Positions 37,531 to 48,975 of a DNA stretch of 64,000 bases are shown here, one piece after another (position 1 is the first letter of the stretch; each line of letters opens with the position of its first letter). Source of the stretch: Sthenelais limicola (lineage: Eukaryota; Annelida; Polychaeta; Phyllodocida; Sigalionidae); NCBI GenBank assembly GCA_942159475.1, contig OW804094.1, positions 24,164,366-24,228,365 on the forward strand, read 5' to 3'. The position numbers and the translations under genes were made by a program. The notes beneath the pieces are model-generated. The model was not told the DNA's origin. It searched no databases and saw only the letters and a program-made list of their open reading frames with translations.

Positions 37531-37646
37531 GTAGTGAGACAAGGCAGTAGTAGCCCTGTAAGTGACCATGGGTTTGAGTGGCAGAGGTAGTGAGACAAGG
37601 CAGTAGTAGCCCTGTGAGTGACCATGGACTGGAGTGACAGAGGTAG
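37531..37646 (+). repeat. 56-bp minisatellite, left remnant (two units)
   Basis: Two units containing GTGAGACAAGGCAGTAGTAG and GTGACCATGG. The array continues after the giant element at 46283 in the same orientation, showing that it was split by that insertion. Confidence 0.9.
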
Positions 37647-38914
37647 TAGTCAGGGAGCACAAGGCCCAAAATGGGGGTGTTGCTAAACATTTTGGTTAGA
37701 GCTTGACAACACATACCACCATATAGCATTCATACTGGCCTATAAGAAAACCATTGTTGGCATTCTGGCATTTTGTTTATTCCATGGTTTCCATGGCAAC
37801 AGAAGCCAAAAATTGAAATTCTGAGGTAAAATTACTTAAATGAACCTCAGTCAGAGATGAGTCATGTGAATACTTTGATATTTTGGGAAAATATTGACAT
37901 CCAAATTGCACATTCAGATTATTATGACATTTGACCTTTGATCAAGGTCAAGGTCACATTTATCAAGGTCAAACCCCGAAGAAGCCCACAAAATGCCATT
38001 TCCCCTCAAACATATTCACCCCTCAGTAGGTAATTTATTGATCTATCTTGATAATTTCATTCTAGGAAATTGCCAAAGCATCATTACTAAGAGATTCGCT
38101 GACTTAAAGTTGCTAAGGTACAATACTGTTACCATAGCAACTAGAAAACTACGAAAAAAATGCATAGCTCTTGTTGCCATCCAGGATGCCAGTAATATGA
38201 GTTGGCCAAATATGGATGTCCTTCCAAGAAAATATTTTTGGGGAGAATGACCATTATCAGTGGGAATATGTTGAATATGAAGTATATTTCCAATTTCATT
38301 CCTAACATTCTAATTAAATATCTTTTTTTGTTGTTGCCATGGCAACGGTTCTGGAAATCAGGGAAGAAATAATGGGATAACAAAAAGCTGAATAATTCAA
38401 AAGATATTTTACTTAGAATTCTGGAATTTTGGTAACTTATAGAATACTTAATGGGACAACAAATATATTCTAGCAATTGACCTTTGATGAAAGGTCAAGG
38501 CCATTTTTCCAAGGTCAAACTAGGAAGAAATGGCATACTTTGTGTTGCCATAAAGAGGGCAAAAATAGGGGTATGCCAGTTATGGATGCTCGTCCTCAGA
38601 AATATTTTTTATTGAGAGCCACTATTTACAGAGGATAAATGTTGAATATGAGGTATTCTTTCATTTTTATTCCTAATATCTTTATTAGATGTCAATTTTT
38701 GGCTGTTGCCATGGCAACCGTTCTGGAAAATAGGGAAGAATTAATGGGGTAACAAAAATTGTATAATTCAAAGGATATTTTACTTAGAATTCTGGAAATT
38801 TGCACATTTATAGAATATTTGATGGGACAACAAATATATTGATGCAATTGACCTGGATGAAAGGTCAAGGTCATTATTCCAAGGTCAATGTCATATTTGT
38901 ACTCAATGTAAATG
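37647..38914 (+). repeat. Giant element, left TIR
   Basis: About 1.27 kb, internally built of about 370-400-bp subrepeats, each with TGACCT...AAGGTCA clusters (near 37930, 38480 and 38860) and TTGCCATGGCAAC. No gene; the 85- and 111-codon frames mirrored in the other arm are repeat sequence. Confidence 0.88.
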
Positions 38915-39854
38915 ATGGGCCATCTAAGATGCTGTGTCCACTGAGGAGACATCAGACTAAACTCAGTTGCTGACACCCCCAATTCATGACTCAGTGCTAA
39001 AACTCAACAGATGCTTGACAGCTTGCTGGGTTCATTAGTGTGACTTATCTAGCTGTGAAGCTGCCAGTGTGGTGCGTCATCAGTGGACACAGAATCTAAC
39101 GGTCCATTTCAGACCTGAAATGGGTGAGGTGTCTGTGCGAGAGTCTTCTGTAACACAGGCTTTTTAAAGAATACACATTCATCAATTGATAATGTGCAAG
39201 AAGTAAAAGGAGGAGGCCTTACACCATCACACATCCTCCCCAGTCCCTGCCATGTCCCTGGGCCTGATTAACATTGAATTGAAGAATCATAATATGGGAT
39301 TAGAAGAATTAATACAGTTAAAGGAAGAGAATCAGAGAACAGAAATCTGAGAAAAAAATAAACATCTGGAAATGAGGGGTTGATTTTTACTTGTGGGAAC
39401 GATTGGTGATTTTTACAGAAGAACTGTGTCTGAGTGGCTTTGAAAATCAAAACAAACTTCTGACTGACTAGGTAAAGTAGGTCTAGAGGATCTTTTGTTC
39501 ATGGCTCATCTATATTGATATAGTTTAGCAAAATAACATTTTTTAATGTCATTATACAGTAGACCTTTTCATTTTTAAGCTTTATATTGATTATTTCAAG
39601 AGAAATTAGGGTGAACGATTGACGATTACATCCTCCAAATTGGTGTCACATTAATACACAATTTGACTTCCAGTGATCCTGCCAGACCTACTTGTTGTAT
39701 GCACCTGGGAATGCATAATTCTCATGTTATTGGGAAAGTGCTGGCCATAGGTCAGACAAGCAAAATGTGCCTATGGCCAGCACTCTTCCAAGGGAGGACC
39801 ATGTAAATCATCCCTGCTCACAATGGGATTCAATGGGTTCCCAAGTTCTGTGAA

Positions 39855-40115
39855 CTAGTGCCGCACTTTGCCACTTTTACTACCCTTCTTGGTTGTATTT
39901 GTAAAATGTTTATAAAAATATGCACCAACTAGATCTCCTCCAGCTGCAGTGAGGTCAGGCTGTATTCCAGCATTGTATATGACACTACTAGTTGGTTGTG
40001 TCGCTTGGGCCAACAGGCGTACCTGCCTGTGGGTGGTTACCTTTGGGTGCTGGGCATTCTGCTTAGCCAATTGATCTACTATTTCTTCAAACTCTAACAA
40101 TTTTGGTTTTGGCAT
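39855..40115 (-). CDS. Cargo ORF, 86 codons, unknown
   Basis: Reads MPKPKLLEFEEIVDQLAKQN, then HPKVTTHRQVRLLAQATQPT and GGDLVGAYFYKHF, ending in a basic tail KKGSKSGKVRH. Composition looks protein-like (Gln/Lys rich helix, then a Thr/Ser linker). I recognise no family. It lies 3' of the other cargo exons on the same strand and could be a terminal exon or a separate gene. Confidence 0.4.
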   Translation of the reverse strand: MPKPKLLEFEEIVDQLAKQNAQHPKVTTHRQVRLLAQATQPTSSVIYNAGIQPDLTAAGGDLVGAYFYKHFTNTTKKGSKSGKVRH

Positions 40116-40929
40116 AGCATTATATCCAAATTATATCACCAATTAGCTAGATAGCATGCAAATTCAACACCAGTGGTGCTGTAGGCTGAAATATCTCCCA
40201 GTAGGCTGAGACAGAAGCTTCCACCGCCACTCTGTTAAGGTGTTCGTGCCGGTTGCCACCCATGACGACACCAGCAAAAAATGTATAGATGATCATGGGA
40301 TTAAAAAATATGAAAAGAGTATATTCTCAGCTATCTGTAGGTATGTAATTTACCTATTTGAAAGAGTAGAGGCCGAGCAATGACTGTATGGGTATAACCA
40401 TGTTTAGGCCTACTCTGTTTCTGAGGTTGCGGGAGCCATAACCGGAAGCTCCCGCCTTAGCTTTATCTCCGCCTCCAGGTGGCATGGTGGTCGGATAGCT
40501 TATTTTCATGCTATCAAGGGTAGGGAGAATTGCAAACCCTCAACCAGTGATGAGGCTTCTGCCATGAACACTAATTGGTTATATGCCTAATTAATGAACA
40601 AGATCTTTTGTGCAATTAGATCCAAGCAAGGATCCATCAGTACCTTCAATTCAACAATTGTATTCCTTGCATGAGTCAGCCCTAACATTTGCCTGGATTC
40701 AGTGCCTTGGTTTAGTCAATCAATCTTGTTTAATGTTTCAATCAGGTTCTTTGGTATTATAGGGTTGGCAGGTTCAGTTGGCATTATCCTTCCTCATATT
40801 TGAGAAGTGAATAAGAGTGTGAGTAAGAATGTGGTTGAGGGATTGGTTTGGTGGCTCTGCACTATATATTCTTGAGCATATTGCTTAGATATCTATAAGG
40901 TGGAGACCAGACACTGGATTTGTATTCAA

Positions 40930-41260
40930 GCAAGCCTGTCATACAGTTGCAACACATGGTTGGGTTCATGAGGTCCATGTCCTCCCTAGGACTAAAATCT
41001 GCTTAGCTTTCTAAGCACAGGTTGCAAAAGTTGAGCTCCACTGTGACCCCCAAGTATTGCTGTCTCTGGCTCTTGATGTTCACCCTTCTCATACCCCATG
41101 GTGTGGCTGTGCTATGGATTGTTGTGACCTAGGTGTAGTAACTTACACTTGTCAGGATGAAAGCACATCTGCATCTTGTATCATTTTTGGATGTTGTTGA
41201 GGTCCTGTTGTATGTTGTGTAGTCTATATAAGAGTACAACATACAGTCCTAGTCTGCAGG
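40930..41260 (-). pseudogene. Degenerate LINE RT fragment inside the giant element
   Basis: The minus strand reads MQMCFHPDKCKLLHLGHNNP and HTMGYEKGEHQEPETAILG, like the W-Q-M-x-F-N-P-D-K-C-x-x-L-x-x-G motif of CR1/Rex-type LINE RTs. Stops occur in frame. Confidence 0.65.
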
Positions 41261-41572
41261 ATGTTTAAATGTCTTGCTGAGCGAAAGACCTCTTCACAGC
41301 TTGAAAGCTACCATGTAAGTTGTGTCACACCAACTTGACTGGCTTCTATTGCAATTGGTTCTCTGCAAGGTAACACTCGTTGTATACATTGATGTATTCA
41401 CTGATCTAAGTGAATTGTTTTTATATTATCACTAAATGAAAAAGTAGGGGGCAGGAACCATTCATACCCTTGTGCTCGGTCAAGCTGCTCCATCGCACAG
41501 TTGTATGGATTGACCTTGGGAGTCAATTGTACATTGGGTCAGTGTACATTGAGGTTAGCATAAAACTGTAGG

Positions 41573-42588
41573 CTACAGGTAATGTAAATCATTTATGAAG
41601 GATTCCATCTGATTTGCCCATATCTTACATTTCAGCAATATGATCTGTGTATATATTGGAGAAATATTTTTTCCTGTGGTGTCTTTGACTACCAGCATTA
41701 TGTTTTTTAGCCTTGGTCAATTGATGTTTTATGCAGAGAAGACCAATGTGTTACTTTCCGAGACTCAGGAATGACATTAAGTGAAAAATAACCAGATGAG
41801 CTGAGCAGGCTAAGGGCAAAAGAAGTTGCTCTGTTATTCACTACTGCGTCTATGACTGTGAAATTAATGTGTGACACATATGAAGCACTATCTCACCAGT
41901 TGAAATAAGGTGCTCAGCCACATTAGCCCATCCAAAAACTAAATCTACATAGTCCATCTTGGAATAGTCCTTCTTCTTGGTGTCAGATTTAAACACATAG
42001 AAATCTGGTCTAAAGTCTTTTGTAGGGTCAGGAATAGTATTTAAAGGGTAAGTCCCTGAAAGGGCAAGAACACCTGAAGGGATTACCTGGGTGCAATCCC
42101 CTCATGTTAATTGGCCAGGTGGGTTGTGACCAATCAGGCTGCGGTATTAATCATTCTCTCGCTAGCTGTTGGACAGGTAGGAGCTAGTACACATGAATTA
42201 AAAATTACCGATGTGACACAATGAGCATGGCAAGTACATACTGGCCTTACATTTTAGGAGCAAAAAATATGATAGGTATGTGATGCGGGACAAAGCAAGC
42301 AGGTTTATATGTATATTTTAGGCAGTAAGAGCAAATTTACAAATGTAAGGAGGCCATTCCTAAAGAAAGGGGATATGGCATTGAGCTTTGGTTTTGCCTA
42401 GTGGCTTTCAACCAACACGGGACACCTTTTTGTCCAGGCAAGCTGATAGGTCATCAACCTTCCTTAATGTTAGTTGAACCAAATTCCCCACAGGTATGGA
42501 ACTGGTCTTCAGAAGATTTTAGAGCAGATTCTAACTCCTTCATGTAATCATCCATGCTCATTCCATGATACAGAGTCATTGCTTTGAA
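41573..42588 (-). pseudogene. Decayed spliced cargo gene of unknown family
   Basis: Three stretches read like protein on the minus strand. 42588 downward, after acceptor TATTTTGTAG, gives FKAMTLYHGMSMDDYMKELE and DQFHTCGEFGSTNIK, and after a frame change VDDLSACLDKKVSRVG. The best exon, 41897-42055 (acceptor CCCTTTCAG, donor ACTG|GTGAGA, 159 nt), gives TYPLNTIPDPTKDFRPDFYV, FKSDTKKKDYSKMDYVDLVF and GWANVAEHLIST. A third, 41573-41644 (acceptor ATACACAG), gives DHIAEM and, after a one-base shift, KIWANQMESFINDLHYL. I cannot assign a function; a Gag-like or capsid-like protein is only a guess. At least two frameshifts make it non-functional here. Confidence 0.5.
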
Positions 42589-42792
42589 CTACAAAATAGA
42601 GGATCATGTTTGGATTGGCATTCCAAACAGTTCTTAGCCATATGAATTTAAATCAGAAAATCTAAAACACAACTGCTCATTGTGTTGAGCAAAGCATGAA
42701 TGGTGGACAATGATCAAAACAGTCATCACTCAAGTACATAAATGACATTTTATTTTGCACGGCTGTGATGATTTGAGTGGGTGATTTATGCT

Positions 42793-42955
42793 GTGTAGGA
42801 CAGATAAGGAGTGGCAAAGTTTAGAGGAAGGTGTCCATGATTTTTGGTCCCATAGGGGAACAACTTTTTAACCAGTTGATCCATTTGTTTTTGAACTCTA
42901 AGCATCTTGCAAGGAGAGTCATCCACATGGAACCTTATGAACTCTACACAGCAGA
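42793..42955 (-). pseudogene. Further cargo coding remnant
   Basis: The minus strand reads EFIRFHVDDSPCKMLRVQKQ, then MDQLVKKLFPYGTKNHGHLP and LNFATPYLSYTA before a stop. Upstream of, and on the same strand as, the cargo gene, so possibly an earlier part of it. No family recognised. Confidence 0.4.
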
Positions 42956-43510
42956 TTCTTTGTCAGTGATGAATCTGTGTTGCTCCCATTCTTTGAGATG
43001 GGAATCAGGGTATTTACAGGTGGCACTACAATCAGTGGTGAGCACTGAGGTGAGTCCCATTGCCACTAATGCAAAAATTCCCTGTTTTCAACCTCTTTGA
43101 AACATAATGGGTCAAAATGCTATGGATACATCAAGTATTGTTCATACATTGCAGTCGCTAGTTCCATTTTGCCGACAATTGTGTATAATTTAAGAAATAA
43201 AAAAGTTGGAGATTTTAAGCTTGGTTCCTATGGTTATCAAGGGTCAGTGGCCCCCATGGCCCAGCCCGGCAGTTGGGTGAACTTAAGAAAGGGTGAAATC
43301 TCAGCATTACTGTAGATTTTAGGCAATAAATGTTGTGGAAATGTTGCTCATGTTCATGATGAATATATTTTATGATATGGACTTAATATTATATATGATT
43401 TAAATGTTCAAAATCAGTTTGTTCCTAGATTTGTGGATGCACTGTCATGTGACCAGATAAGTGGAGGCCGTCGCAAAGAATGTTTGAAGAGTATTTTGTT
43501 TTGACATGTA

Positions 43511-44890
43511 CTATATAACTTCCAATAATAGCCAGGGGCGGCTATTTAGTCAAACCCCCTCTCACCACGGCATTTATTAGAGCCCCCAGCATTTATTAGA
43601 GCCCCCGGTGTCTACTAACAAGTGGCCTGAACTCATATCCAGGATATCCTGTTTTATTACAGACATATAAGATTGACTTTCAAGCGTTTTACATTGAGCA
43701 TATTAATAATCCTCCAGCTCCAACTCCAATTGTGTACATTGGTCATTAGGCTAATACAAAAACAGTTCGGTCAGTACATTAGACTTTTTAAACTCATTTA
43801 TATGATTCACATTTACCTCCCCTGATGTTCAATGGGTTTATTTGTTGGGCCGAGATGCCCCCCTCCTCTGAGTGGTCCGACCAGTTGCTGCTACCTCAAC
43901 CACTACTACACCAGTCACTCTCACTCACACCACCATACTGGACACATGCAAAAAATTTTGTTCACTTCCAGCATGTTGGATATAGATAAATGGAGATTTT
44001 GCAGGTCGGGCTGTAAGATAAAACATGCTGGGCCCTGGGGGGCCAGGTGTGAGTTTGTTGTGGCTGCGAAGGCTAAGTCTGTGCAACTTGGAGGGCCTGA
44101 GGAGGATTACGGGAAACATTTGGATTTCTCCAACATTGAACTCCAACTGATTAACATTGATGACAACTGACGATGATGAACCTCCTATTACCAAGGAGTC
44201 AGTGGACGCTCTCTTATTTGCTAATGCTGCTAGCAATGCCCAGATGAATGCTCTGGTTTCAAAGTTTGATTTATTGTTCGGTCAAGCTAGTGGTGGGGGT
44301 GGTGGTGCTAGGCCTAAGACAACTGGGCCTCCTCCATTGACTGTCACTGTCACTGTCACTGTCGGTCAGGCCGCACCACATGTGTATCAGCTGCCTATCA
44401 ATGCCCCTACAGTCACCGCTTTGACCACTGGTGTCACCACTTCCACCACTGGTGTCACTCCTACTACCACTGTCATTTATATAAATATATATGCTTACAA
44501 CTTAACCTAACTGCTATTCATAATGAATATTCAGAATAACTTTCTTATTCTTTCCCTAAATAGAGTACACTGAACTTCTAAGGAAAGTTAGAATTAAATA
44601 AACTGAAAACAATACAGTTGTTGGTCAGAATTATCAGATGTTTTACACCACAGTTGACACATGTCTCCGTCACATCAATCTATATCAAAGTTCCCAGACC
44701 ACTGTTCAATGGAAATGCACCAAGAGAACCCTGTCATCACAGGGAGTCAAATGACCATTCCCACCCCCAACCATCCCCACCCGGCAACTATTAGAATCCC
44801 GGCTACTATTAACAAATATCACTGACACCCCGGCGGTAATTAGATCCTGGGCCATTATCAGAAACCTGGCTATTATTGGAGGTTATACAG
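43511..44890. mobile_element. Pogo-like non-autonomous transposon nested in the giant element
   Basis: 1380 bp with 26-bp inverted ends, CTATATAACTTCCAATAATA on the left and the reverse complement of CTGTATAACCTCCAATAATA on the right, flanked by TA at 43509-43510 and 44891-44892. The TA target and the CAGT-like end with ACCTCC fit pogo/Tigger. Overlapping frames at 43832-44510 show no transposase. Confidence 0.8.
44157..44510 (+). CDS. 117-codon ORF inside the pogo-like element, unknown
   Basis: Reads TKESVDALLFANAASNAQMN and ALVSKFDLLFGQASGG, then a Gly tract and a Thr/Val-rich tail with TVTVTVTV repeats. The first 45 residues look like a helical protein segment; the tail is low complexity. 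No known domain; could be a Gag-type fragment or chance. Confidence 0.3.
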   Translation: MMTTDDDEPPITKESVDALLFANAASNAQMNALVSKFDLLFGQASGGGGGARPKTTGPPPLTVTVTVTVGQAAPHVYQLPINAPTVTALTTGVTTSTTGVTPTTTVIYINIYAYNLT

Positions 44891-45009
44891 TATAGTGATG
44901 TAGCAAACATCCCTTTCTAGTCTTTTGCATTATGATAGATGCTCTTGACTTTTGAAAACCAAGACTTAACTGTGAGCCCATATCTCAATGTTAATGTCCT
45001 CAATTGATT

Positions 45010-46282
45010 CTTTACATAGAGTGCCAATATGAACATGACATTGACCTTGGAATAATGACCTTGACCTTTCATCCAGGTCAATTGTATCAATGCATTTGTT
45101 GTCCCATCAAATATTTTATAAATGTGCAAAATTCAAGAATTCTAAGTAAAATATCCTTTGAATTATACAATTTTTGTTATCCCATTAATTCTTCCCTATT
45201 TTCCAGAACGGTTGCCATGGAAACACCCAAAATTTGATATCTAATAAGGATATTAGGAATGAAAGTAAAAGTATACTTCATATTCAACATTTATCCTCTG
45301 TAAATAGTTGCTCTCAATTACAAATATTTCTGAGGACGAGCATCCATAACTGGCATACACCTAATTTTGCCCTCTTTATGGCAACACAAAGTATGCCATT
45401 TCTTCCTAGTTTGACCTTGGAAAAATGGCCTTGACCTTTCATCAAAGGTCAATTGCTAGAATATATTTGTTGTCCCATTAAGTATTCTATAAGTTACCAA
45501 AATTCCAGAATTCTAAGTAAAATATCTTTTGAATTATTCAGCTTTTTGTTATCCCATTATTTCTTCCCTGATTTCCAGAACCGTTGCCATGGCAACAACA
45601 AAAAAAGATATTTAATTAGAATGTTAGGAATGAAATTGGAAATATACTTCATATTCAACATATTCCCACTGATAATGGTCATTCTCCCCAAAAATATTTT
45701 CTTGGAAGGACATCCATATTTGGCCAACTCATATTACTGGCATCCTGGATGGCAACAAGAGCTATGCATTTTTTTCGTAGTTTTCTAGTTGCTATGGTAA
45801 CAGTATTGTACCTTAGCAACTTTAAGTCAGCGAATCTCTTAGTAATGATGCTTTGGCAATTTCCTAGAATGAAATTATCACGATAGATCAATAAATTACC
45901 TACTGAGGGGTGAATATGTTTGAGGGGAAATGGCATTTTGTGGGCTTCTTCGGGGTTTGACCTTGATAAATGTGACCTTGACCTTGATCAAAGGTCAAAT
46001 GTCATAATAATCTGAATGTGCAATTTGGATGTCAATATTTTCCCAAAATATCAAAGTATTCACATGACTCATCTCTGACTGAGGTTCATTTAAGTAATTT
46101 TACCTCAGAATTTCAATTTTTGGCTTCTGTTGCCATGGAAACCATGGAATAAACAAAATGCCAGAATGCCAACAATGGTTTTCTTATAGGCCAGTATGAA
46201 TGCTATATGGTGGTATGTGTTGTCAAGCTCTAACCAAAATGTTTAGCAACACCCCCATTTTGGGCCTTGTGCTCCCTGACTA
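45010..46282 (-). repeat. Giant element, right TIR
   Basis: Reverse complement of 37647-38914, very close in the outer 800 bp and about 90% similar by eye further in. Confidence 0.88.
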
Positions 46283-47030
46283 TAGTGAGACAAGGCAGTA
46301 GTAGCCCTGTGAATGACCATGGGTAGGAGTGACAGAGGTAGTGAGACAAGGCAGTAGTAGCCCTGTGAGTGACCATGGGTAGGAGTGACAGAGGTATTGA
46401 GACAAGGCAGTAGTAGCCCTGTGAGTGACCGTGGGTTGGAGTGAGAGAGGTAGTGAGACAAGGCAGTAGTAGCCATGTGAGTGACCATGGGTTAGGGTGA
46501 CAGTGGTAGTGATACAAGGCAGTAGTAGCCCTGTGAGTGACCATGGGTTGGAGTGACAGAGGTAGTGAGACAAGGCAGTAGTAGCCCTGTGAGTGACCAT
46601 GGGTTGGAGTGACAGAGGTAGTGAGACAAGGCAGTAGTAGCCCTGTGAGTGACCATGGGTTGGAGTGACAGAGGTAGTGATACAAGGCAGTAGTAGCCCT
46701 GTGAGTGACCATGGGTTGGAGTGACAGAGGTAGTGATACAAGGCAGTAGTAGCCCTGTGAGTGACCATGGGTTGGAGTGACAGAGGTAGTGAGACAAGGC
46801 AGTAGTAGCCCTGTGAGTGACCATGGGTTGGAGTGACAGCGGTAGTGATACAAGGCAGTAGTAGCCCTGTGAGTGACCATGGGTTGGAGTGACAGAGGTA
46901 GTGATACAAGGCAGTAGTAGCCCTGTGAGTGACCATGGGTTGGAGTGACAGAGGTAGTGAGACAAGGCAGTAGTAGCCCTGTGAGTGACCATGGGTTGGA
47001 GTGACAGAGGTAGTGAGACAAGGAAACTGT
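46283..47030 (+). repeat. 56-bp minisatellite, main block (about 13 units)
   Basis: Unit of 56 bp containing GTGAGACAAGGCAGTAGTAG, CCCTGTGAGTGACCATGGGT and TGGAGTGACAGAGGTA. Because 56 is not a multiple of 3 and no minus-strand frame contains a stop, long frames (up to 351 codons) arise in all three minus frames; they are not genes. The related degenerate flank 47040-47180 resembles 11800-11880. Confidence 0.93.
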
Positions 47031-47439
47031 GAGTGGCGCTAAGGGTTGGAAGGATAGAGGTAGTGAGATAACGTATAGTAGTTCGTGAGTGAAATTGGTT
47101 GCTTTACGCCTTATCAACACATTTAATATGATTTTATCAAGGGTGGGAGAGCTGAGAGAGAGGCAGTTTATGATCATACCAAGAAAATAGAGATAGAGAA
47201 GAAGGGAGAGAGGGACAGAGAAAAGAGACAGAAAGTTTGGCCTGTAAAAGACAATGGATTGAGGAGACAAGAGAAAGTAAGGCAAGGTGTTTTCAACTTG
47301 TCCGAGACAACATCAATTAATATTTTCTTTTAAATGTTAAAGCTTTTAAAATCCTCCTCTCCCCTTCTGCATGTATTCATTATCAGGACTCTCTACTTAG
47401 TTCCCTGTCCCTACCTCCTCCCTTTTCCCCTTAGATATA

Positions 47440-47654
47440 CGGGCAAGATTTTCAGAAAATGCACAATCTACAGTTATACACATCTCTCAAATTCTGCCAA
47501 ATTAGAGTGAAAAATGATAAATACTGAGTATATCTTAGTGTATCTTTTGTCTGGGTAAGTTGAACTGTATTTAGAACCTGATTTTCGTCTTAAATTTGGG
47601 TTATTTGAGAGGATTGGTGAAGGTCAATTGTACATTTTCTGATGATCTCACCCA
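47440..47654 (+). mobile_element. MITE family A, diverged
   Basis: Ends GGGCAAGATTTTCAG and CATTTTCTGATGATCTCACCCA, right TA at 47655. Confidence 0.82.
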
Positions 47655-47775
47655 TAATATGTTCCTAGTCATAGTAAAACAAAAATAATCGGAGCACTTC
47701 ATTCATATAGAAAAGAGAGTTACAGCGGCCTGTTATATGCTGAACACATGGTTAGAATCCCTCAATTAACGTATA

Positions 47776-48012
47776 TGGGTCAGATTTTCAGAAAATGTAC
47801 AATTCGCCTTCACCAATTCTCTTAAATAACCCACATTTAAGACAGAAATGAGCTTCAAAATGATGTTTAGCATAACAGAGCTGATACTTTAAGTCAATGC
47901 GATACCATACTCAGATATACCCCAATTTTATCATTTTTTTAGCTGAATTTAGCAGAAATTACTAAAAATGTAGAGCTACCAATCGTACATTTTCTAAAAA
48001 AAAACTGACTCA
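47776..48012 (-). mobile_element. MITE family A
   Basis: Full copy flanked by TA at 47774-47775 and 48013-48014. Confidence 0.88.
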
Positions 48013-48110
48013 TATAATGGCTTCATATCAGGCCTTTGTGTTTGTCCTTGCCTCCTTCATATTATGTATGAGCAAACACTGGTTTCTCTTTTGCAAACAG
48101 GTGCAGTCCG

Positions 48111-48345
48111 TGGGTGAAATCGTCAGAAAATGTACTATTCATTTTCACCAATCCTCTCAAATAACCAAATTTACAGACGAAATAAAGTTCAAAACATAGT
48201 TCAACCTAATCAAACAGATTGCTAGAATCAATGCAATGCTGAATATACTCGAATTTACCTAGTATTGACCAATTTGCAGCCTAATTTAGCAAAATTTACT
48301 AAATGTGTACAGCTGCCAATTGTTCATTTTCTGAAAATATGACCC
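48111..48345 (-). mobile_element. MITE family A
   Basis: TGGGTGAAATCGTCAG to CTGAAAATATGACCC; 98 bp after the previous copy in the same orientation. Confidence 0.85.
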
Positions 48346-48510
48346 TGTCTAGGATACAGTGATGAAGGCATATTGAATGGATAGATTCTGCCTAATCCGG
48401 TACGTAGTAAGTGGATGCTTAATAATCAGTACGGCCTCCTAGAGTTACTCTTCTCTCATCGTCAACTACTCAGAACTGGAGCCATTGAGTTCTGCGGGGA
48501 TGTTTCATAA

Positions 48511-48906
48511 TTAATTTTAGAAAAATGATTCATAAGTCGCAAAGAATGGATTTTGAGATATTATCATATTTGAAAAGAGGATATCAAGGTGATTCCAATG
48601 ATAGTAAGCACTAGGACACCTTATAAGTATGTCTATATTTTAAGTTTGATATTTTTATTTCTGAAAAAAAAGTTTGCAATGTTTCTAGATTACCATTAAA
48701 GTAACTAAATATACTCCGTACAAAGGTCTTCAAAATTCAGGAATATATTTAATACAATGTCCTGAAATTTGTTACATGCATTTATCTGACTATATGCGCT
48801 AAACCCTCAAAGAATCAGACACATTCAATGAAGGGATCTTGTTGAAAAAACACTTTGAAAAATATCAATTTTTGCGACTTATGACTTATTTTCCTGAAAC
48901 ACATCA
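48511..48906. mobile_element. MITE family C
   Basis: Right end CCTGAAACACATCATA is good; the left end TAATTTTAGAAAAATG is decayed. Confidence 0.8.
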
Positions 48907-48975
48907 TATAAGAGGACAAGCGTAAAACAGAATATACATAGGACCAATTGCACTATCGGTGGATTCCACTGTGCA

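Larger units (their letters stand above)
37647..46282. mobile_element. Giant foldback transposon with 1.27-kb TIRs and gene cargo
   Basis: 8636-bp element. Its ends TAGTCAGGGAGCACAAGG and CCTTGTGCTCCCTGACTA open long inverted repeats (37647-38914 and 45010-46282). It sits in a minisatellite; removing the element and one TAG restores the array consensus exactly (GAGGTAGTGAGAC), giving a 3-bp duplication TAG at 37644-37646 and 46283-46285. The outer TIR halves are nearly identical (one predicted 85-residue frame differs at one position), while the inner parts differ more. The interior holds a decayed spliced gene, LINE RT debris and a pogo-like element. No transposase was recognised. The long TIRs recall Polintons or foldback elements, but the length, 3-bp duplication and lack of PolB/integrase do not fit Polinton. 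Family unresolved. Confidence 0.85.

Noticed and set aside
37993..38250. 85-codon frame duplicated at 45679-45936, and the 111-codon pair at 38141 and 45453
   Set aside because: They occur because the two arms are inverted copies of the same noncoding TIR; no domain and they overlap on opposite strands.
37647..46282. Polinton/Maverick identity for the giant element
   Set aside because: Long TIRs fit, but I see no PolB, retroviral-type integrase or capsid motif, the size is small and the duplication is 3 bp, not 6.
46230..47285. 351-codon minus-strand frame and overlapping 218- and 166-codon frames
   Set aside because: They are the 56-bp minisatellite read in different frames; the unit is not a multiple of three and no domain is present.
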